8,734 nt of DNA from G963674505 sp964575975 (GTDB lineage Bacteria; Desulfobacterota; Desulfobacteria; Desulfobacterales; SKZT01), in NCBI GenBank assembly GCA_964575975.1, contig CAZNTU010000238.1, forward strand, positions 1 to 8,734. The letters are read 5' to 3'. The position numbers and the translations under genes were made by a program. Shown piece after piece: positions 5,532 through 8,734 of this stretch. The first letter of the stretch is position 1; every line of letters starts with the position of its first letter. The notes under the pieces were generated by a model. It made no database searches. It had not been told where the DNA came from and worked only from the letters and a program-made list of their open reading frames with translations.

Positions 5532-7607
5532 ATGAAAACGCTACTGCTTGAAATAGGCTCCGAGGAAATACCCGCCGGCTATATCAGGCCCGCTTTGGAC
5601 GCCCTGAAGTCCAATCTTTTGCAAAAACTGTCCGACGCCCGGCTCGATTGCGGCCAGGCAAAGGTTTTCGCCACTCCCAGGCGTCTTGCGATCATGGTGG
5701 AGGATATCGCCGACAAACAAACGTCCGTGACCGAGGACATGATCGGACCTCCGGAAAGAGTGGGTTTCGCCGACGGCAAACCCACTGTGGCGGCCGAAAA
5801 ATTCGCCGAAAAGGCCGGAGTTTCCGTCGAATCCTTGCAAACAAAGGAGACGGAAAAAGGCCGCTATCTGTTTGCCCGAATCGCCCATAAAGGACAAGAA
5901 GCCAAGTCGGTCCTTCAAACCATTCTTCCCGACGTGATCAAGGCGATCCCGTTTCCCAAGACCATGCGCTGGGCCGACTATTCCATGCTGTACACCCGCC
6001 CGATGCACTGGGTGATGGCCCTTCTGGGGGACCAGGTCGTCGATTTCGAAATGGAAGGCGTCAAGAGCGGACGGGACACCTTGGGCCATCGCTTCATGAG
6101 TCGCGGGAAAATCCGGATCGACCGTCCGGAAGAATACGTGGACAAGCTTCGAGAGGCCTATGTCTGGGTCGATATCGAGGAAAGGAAACGAGGTTTCGAG
6201 GACGAGATCGGGCAAAAGGCGGCGGAAAAGGGGGGAAAGATGCTTCCGGACCCGGAACTCGTGGACGAGGTGACCAACCTGATCGAGTATCCCGCCCCGA
6301 TCGTCGGCACGTTCGAGGACAAGTACCTGAAACTTCCCGCCGAGATACTGATCACGGCCATGCGCGAGCACCAGAGATACTTCGCGGTGGTGGACGAAAA
6401 GGGAAGCCTCATGCCTCATTTCATCGCGGTGAACAACACCCGGGCCAAGGACATGGGACTCGTGGCCACCGGTCACGAGAGGGTGTTGAGAGCCCGTTTG
6501 TCCGACGCGGAGTTCTTCTACGAGAGCGATTTGAAGATTCCGGCGGAAACACGGATCGAAAAGCTCAAAGGCGTCCTGTTCCAGGCCAGGCTGGGCTCCA
6601 TGCACGAAAAGATGGAGCGCGTCGCGGTGCTTGCCGGCTACCTTGCCGACCAGTTGGGTCTCGACGCCGAGAAGAAGGCGTGGGCGCAAAAGGCGGCCCG
6701 CTTGGCCAAGTCCGACCTTGTGAGCAACGTGGTGGGCGAGTTTCCGAAACTCCAGGGCATCATGGGAAAGGTCTACGCGGCCGTGGACAACGAACCCGCC
6801 GAGGTTTCCGCCGCCATCGAGGAACACTACCGTCCCACCGCGTCAGGCGGCGCGCTTCCGGAAACGACCGCAGGGGCCATAGTGGCTATCGCCGACAAGA
6901 TCGACTCCATCTGCGGATGCTTCAGCGTCGGGCTTCTCCCCACCGGCGCGGCCGACCCTTACGCCCTGCGGCGCCAGGCTATCGGCATCGTCAACATCAT
7001 GCAAAGCCGGGGACTGACCTTCTCCCTAAAGGAACTGATCGCCAAATCCACCGACCTGTTCGCCGAACAAGCGACGGAATACATCCGGGAATCCGCCGAG
7101 AAGGTCTACACCTTTATAGCGAACCGCGTATCGCGGATGCTCGAAGAGGAAGGCTATTCCAAGGACGTGGTCGGCGCCGTGGCGGACGTCTCCATCGACC
7201 ACATTCCCAACGTATGGAAACGCGCCGAGGCCATGAAATCGCTCAAGGCGCTCCCGGATTTCGAACCGTTGGCCGTCGCCTTCAAACGAGTCGTGAACAT
7301 CATCAAAAAAGCCGATTCCGTCGACAGCGCTGCTCTGGACGAAAGCCTGTTCGAGGAGAAATCCGAAAAGGCGCTTCTCGCAGACTTGAAAATGGTGGAG
7401 AAGAACGTTCAGACCGAACTGAAAGAAGGGGCCTTCGACAAGGCACTTGGACATATCGCATCGTTGAGGGGACCGGTGGACAAATTCTTCGAGGACGTGC
7501 TGGTAATGGCGGAAGATCCCAAGGTGCGCGACAATCGTCTTGCCTTGCTCAAACGCATTGCGGACCTGTTTGAAAAAATCGCCGATTTTTCCAAAATATC
7601 CGCGTAA
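5532..7607 (+). CDS. glyS: Glycyl-tRNA synthetase beta subunit
   Basis: The 691-residue product has the usual GlyS length (E. coli about 689). It opens with the family signature LLLEIGSEEIPAGY (residues 4-17). The body contains well-conserved segments such as KTMRWADYSMLYTRPMHW, ITAMREHQRYFAV and RVLRARLSDAEFFYESD. An HD-like region is centred on SDLVSNVVGEFPKLQGIMG (about 394-412), and GLLPTGAADPYALRRQA follows. A C-terminal helical DALR-type anticodon-binding domain covers about 580-690. The β subunit binds tRNA-Gly and is needed for aminoacylation by the GlyQ catalytic subunit. Start ATG 5532 is fixed by a near-perfect ribosome site. It is co-directional with glyQ, 36 bases upstream, so the two are almost certainly one transcript. 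No frameshift or missing block is apparent. Confidence 0.97.
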   Translation: MKTLLLEIGSEEIPAGYIRPALDALKSNLLQKLSDARLDCGQAKVFATPRRLAIMVEDIADKQTSVTEDMIGPPERVGFADGKPTVAAEKFAEKAGVSVESLQTKETEKGRYLFARIAHKGQEAKSVLQTILPDVIKAIPFPKTMRWADYSMLYTRPMHWVMALLGDQVVDFEMEGVKSGRDTLGHRFMSRGKIRIDRPEEYVDKLREAYVWVDIEERKRGFEDEIGQKAAEKGGKMLPDPELVDEVTNLIEYPAPIVGTFEDKYLKLPAEILITAMREHQRYFAVVDEKGSLMPHFIAVNNTRAKDMGLVATGHERVLRARLSDAEFFYESDLKIPAETRIEKLKGVLFQARLGSMHEKMERVAVLAGYLADQLGLDAEKKAWAQKAARLAKSDLVSNVVGEFPKLQGIMGKVYAAVDNEPAEVSAAIEEHYRPTASGGALPETTAGAIVAIADKIDSICGCFSVGLLPTGAADPYALRRQAIGIVNIMQSRGLTFSLKELIAKSTDLFAEQATEYIRESAEKVYTFIANRVSRMLEEEGYSKDVVGAVADVSIDHIPNVWKRAEAMKSLKALPDFEPLAVAFKRVVNIIKKADSVDSAALDESLFEEKSEKALLADLKMVEKNVQTELKEGAFDKALGHIASLRGPVDKFFEDVLVMAEDPKVRDNRLALLKRIADLFEKIADFSKISA

Positions 7608-7634
7608 TCGACCGAGGAAAACAAAAACGAAAAG

Positions 7635-7665
7635 GAGCGGCAAAGCCGCAAAGGCTATGCCGCTC
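7635..7665 (+). other. Stable intergenic RNA hairpin downstream of glyS
   Basis: GAGCGGCA (7635-7642) pairs perfectly with TGCCGCTC (7658-7665). After a single A/A mismatch the stem continues with AGCC (7644-7647) and GGCT (7653-7656), closing on the 5-base loop GCAAA. This gives 12 base pairs in a 31-base element, mostly GC. No run of T follows, so it is not a classical intrinsic terminator. It may be a processing or attenuation hairpin separating glyS expression from the small downstream gene. It ends only 20 bases before that gene's start codon, just ahead of its ribosome site (ggagg, 7672-7676). Confidence 0.65.
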
Positions 7666-7685
7666 GCATACGGAGGAAAATCGAC

Positions 7686-7937
7686 ATGCCTTTCGATCCG
7701 GAAAAAGACAAGGTGCTGAAAACATGGAAATGCGAGGAAACTGGATTGCTCGTGACCATTAACAAATACGGGGACGGAGAAGCCAAAGTCCAGATCGGCC
7801 CCCGAGTGTTTCTCAGAAAAGACGGCAAGGAGAGCCAGAGAAAAGCCGGGCGGCTCGCCATCGAAGACCTTCAATGGCTCTACGACAACATCGACGAAAT
7901 CAAGGAAGAGCTAGGCCGGCTTGTGGAGCCCGAATGA
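7686..7937 (+). CDS. Small conserved-looking hypothetical protein (83 aa), possible PC4-like fold
   Basis: I do not recognise this gene by name. It has a good ribosome site (ggagg, 7672-7676, nine bases before ATG), codon use like its neighbours, and an ATGA overlap with the next gene, so it is very probably real. The 83-residue product is highly charged and has no signal peptide, membrane segment or cysteine pair (one Cys, in KCEETG). It starts with short β-prone segments: LKTWKC, LLVTINKYG, EAKVQIGPRVFLRKDGK. It ends in one amphipathic helix, AIEDLQWLYDNIDEIKEEL. This order of β-strands, a basic KDGK turn and a C-terminal helix recalls the PC4/YdbC single-strand DNA-binding fold. That resemblance is by eye and tentative. 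Coupling to the nucleoside phosphorylase suggests joint expression but does not reveal a function. Confidence 0.75.
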   Translation: MPFDPEKDKVLKTWKCEETGLLVTINKYGDGEAKVQIGPRVFLRKDGKESQRKAGRLAIEDLQWLYDNIDEIKEELGRLVEPE

Positions 7938-8659
7938 TCGGCAACGACAACCCGATCGTCAACCCGGTTGTAAACAAAAACTCCCCGGCGCTCCCGCCCT
8001 TTGCGGTAATGGCGGCAAGCCGCTCCGACCTGATGCGGCTTCGGGACCTTTTGGGACTCGGGGAGGAAAACAAACGAAATTTGTTCAACGGCGTCCTCTA
8101 CTATTCGAATCGCATGTCGTTGGCCGGTCCCGTGCTGGGGGCGCCTTACGCGGCCATGATGCTCGAGACGCTTCGCGCGTGGGGAGCGAAAACATTTCTG
8201 TTTTACGGATGGTGCGGCTCCATTTCCGCCGATTTGAAAATCGGGACGGTGCTTGTTCCAACAGGCGCGTATATAGACGAGGGAACTTCGAGGAGTTACG
8301 GAGCCGCTTTCGACGACTTCGCCAGACCCATCGGGGAAACGAATGAAATCGCCATGGCCGTCCTTAGAGAAAAGGATATACCTTTTAAAACCGGCGGCGT
8401 TTGGAGCACCGACGCCATTTTCATGGAAACTCCGAGCAAAGTCGATTATTACCGCGAGAGGGAGGCCGTGGCCGTGGAAATGGAGATGTCGGCCCTTTTT
8501 ACGGTCGGAAGATACCGCCGGACCGACGTCGGGGCGATCCTGGTCGTATCCGACGATCTTTCCGGATACGCTTGGAAGCCCGGCTTCAAATACCCCGAGT
8601 TCAAGAACGCATGCGTTTCGGTTTGCGAGGCGATTCGGGAGTTGGCGGTTAGGAGTTAG
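7934..8659 (+). CDS. Nucleoside phosphorylase, PNP/UDP family 1
   Basis: The 241-residue product resembles the purine nucleoside / uridine phosphorylase superfamily, cytoplasmic enzymes that split nucleosides with phosphate (or hydrolyse them, in the MTA/SAH nucleosidase branch). Visible signatures are GPVLGAPYAAMMLE (65-78), the glycine-rich loop GWCGSI (92-97), STDAIFMET (158-166), the nucleoside-binding VEMEMSALF (181-189) and VVSDD (204-208), which holds a likely catalytic Asp. Arg/Gly phosphate contacts seen in classical members are not obvious, so phosphorylase versus nucleosidase, and the base preferred, remain open. The frame is open upstream to ATG 7874, inside the preceding gene. 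ATG 7934 has ggag at 7925-7928 and makes an ATGA overlap with the stop of the 83-residue protein, so it is the better start. The last six codons lie in a 7-base repeat tract. Confidence 0.85.
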   Translation: MIGNDNPIVNPVVNKNSPALPPFAVMAASRSDLMRLRDLLGLGEENKRNLFNGVLYYSNRMSLAGPVLGAPYAAMMLETLRAWGAKTFLFYGWCGSISADLKIGTVLVPTGAYIDEGTSRSYGAAFDDFARPIGETNEIAMAVLREKDIPFKTGGVWSTDAIFMETPSKVDYYREREAVAVEMEMSALFTVGRYRRTDVGAILVVSDDLSGYAWKPGFKYPEFKNACVSVCEAIRELAVRS

Positions 8660-8680
8660 CGGTTAGGTATTAGGTTTAAG
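8639..8680 (+). repeat. Perfectly phased 7-base repeat tract (NNNTTAG) across the nucleoside phosphorylase stop codon
   Basis: Six consecutive 7-base units are present: gagttgg (8639-8645), cggttag (8646-8652), gagttag (8653-8659), cggttag (8660-8666), gtattag (8667-8673) and gtttaag (8674-8680). The gene's stop TAG 8657-8659 is the end of the third unit, so the C-terminal residues ELAVRS are largely encoded by the repeat. An additional small inverted repeat (ATTAGGT 8669-8675 with ACCTAAT 8688-8694) overlaps its end. Confidence 0.85.
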
Positions 8681-8694
8681 GCGTCGGACCTAAT

Positions 8695-8722
8695 TTGACA
8701 TTGTAAACTTAACGGGTAACAT
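8695..8722 (+). promoter_or_regulatory. Possible sigma-70 type promoter leading out of the window
   Basis: A perfect -35 hexamer, TTGACA (8695-8700), is followed after 16 bases by TAACAT (8717-8722), which matches four of six bases of the -10 consensus. It lies after the last gene of the run and points rightward, where a new transcription unit could begin. The downstream gene is not visible, so this rests on sequence match alone. Confidence 0.35.
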
Positions 8723-8734
8723 GCCGAATTTATC

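Noticed and set aside
5541..6827. Long open frame on the minus strand opposite glyS, with similar ones opposite mgtE (1407-2420) and glyQ (4554-5459).
   Set aside because: These mirror strongly conserved + strand genes, have His/Gly/Arg-rich composition typical of antisense frames, and show no recognisable motif.
7874..7933. Longer nucleoside phosphorylase starting at ATG 7874.
   Set aside because: The extra 20 residues are Arg-rich out-of-frame translation of the preceding gene. ATG 7934 has a ribosome site and an ATGA overlap.

Overview
The window looks like ordinary chromosomal DNA of a bacterium. All recognisable genes lie on the + strand. The set (parvulin isomerase, RodZ-like protein, mgtE, recO, split glyQ/glyS, nucleoside phosphorylase) and the moderately GC-rich codon use suggest a Desulfobacterota (former Deltaproteobacteria) relative. 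That taxonomic guess is inference from gene content, not a marker-gene result.

Layout: (1) 1-204, the C-terminal end of a parvulin/SurA-like peptidyl-prolyl isomerase. (2) 239-3226, a tight run of a RodZ-like HTH/membrane protein, the Mg2+ channel MgtE and the repair protein RecO. mgtE and recO overlap by the 4 bases ATGA. (3) 3227-3499, a non-coding stretch framed by two arrays of degenerate 7-base repeats in opposite orientation. (4) 3500-4564, a GHMP-family sugar kinase starting at TTG. (5) 4626-7607, glyQ and glyS, the two subunits of tetrameric glycyl-tRNA synthetase. (6) a hairpin (7635-7665), then a small unrecognised 83-residue protein overlapping by ATGA with a PNP/UDP-family nucleoside phosphorylase (7934-8659). 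(7) a short tail with another 7-base repeat tract and a possible promoter leading out of the window.

The genes serve housekeeping roles: envelope protein folding and shape, Mg2+ uptake, recombinational repair, sugar-phosphate metabolism, tRNA charging and nucleoside salvage. They do not form one obvious pathway. I see no mobile element, CRISPR array, rRNA or tRNA, and no defence-type operon.

The most unusual signal is the 7-base periodic DNA (GAGTGAG / NNNTTAG type). It appears exactly at the 3' ends of three genes (recO, the GHMP kinase and the nucleoside phosphorylase). In each case the tract runs across the stop codon and supplies it. After recO, a second array in reverse-complement orientation closes the intergenic region, giving a long imperfect inverted repeat.
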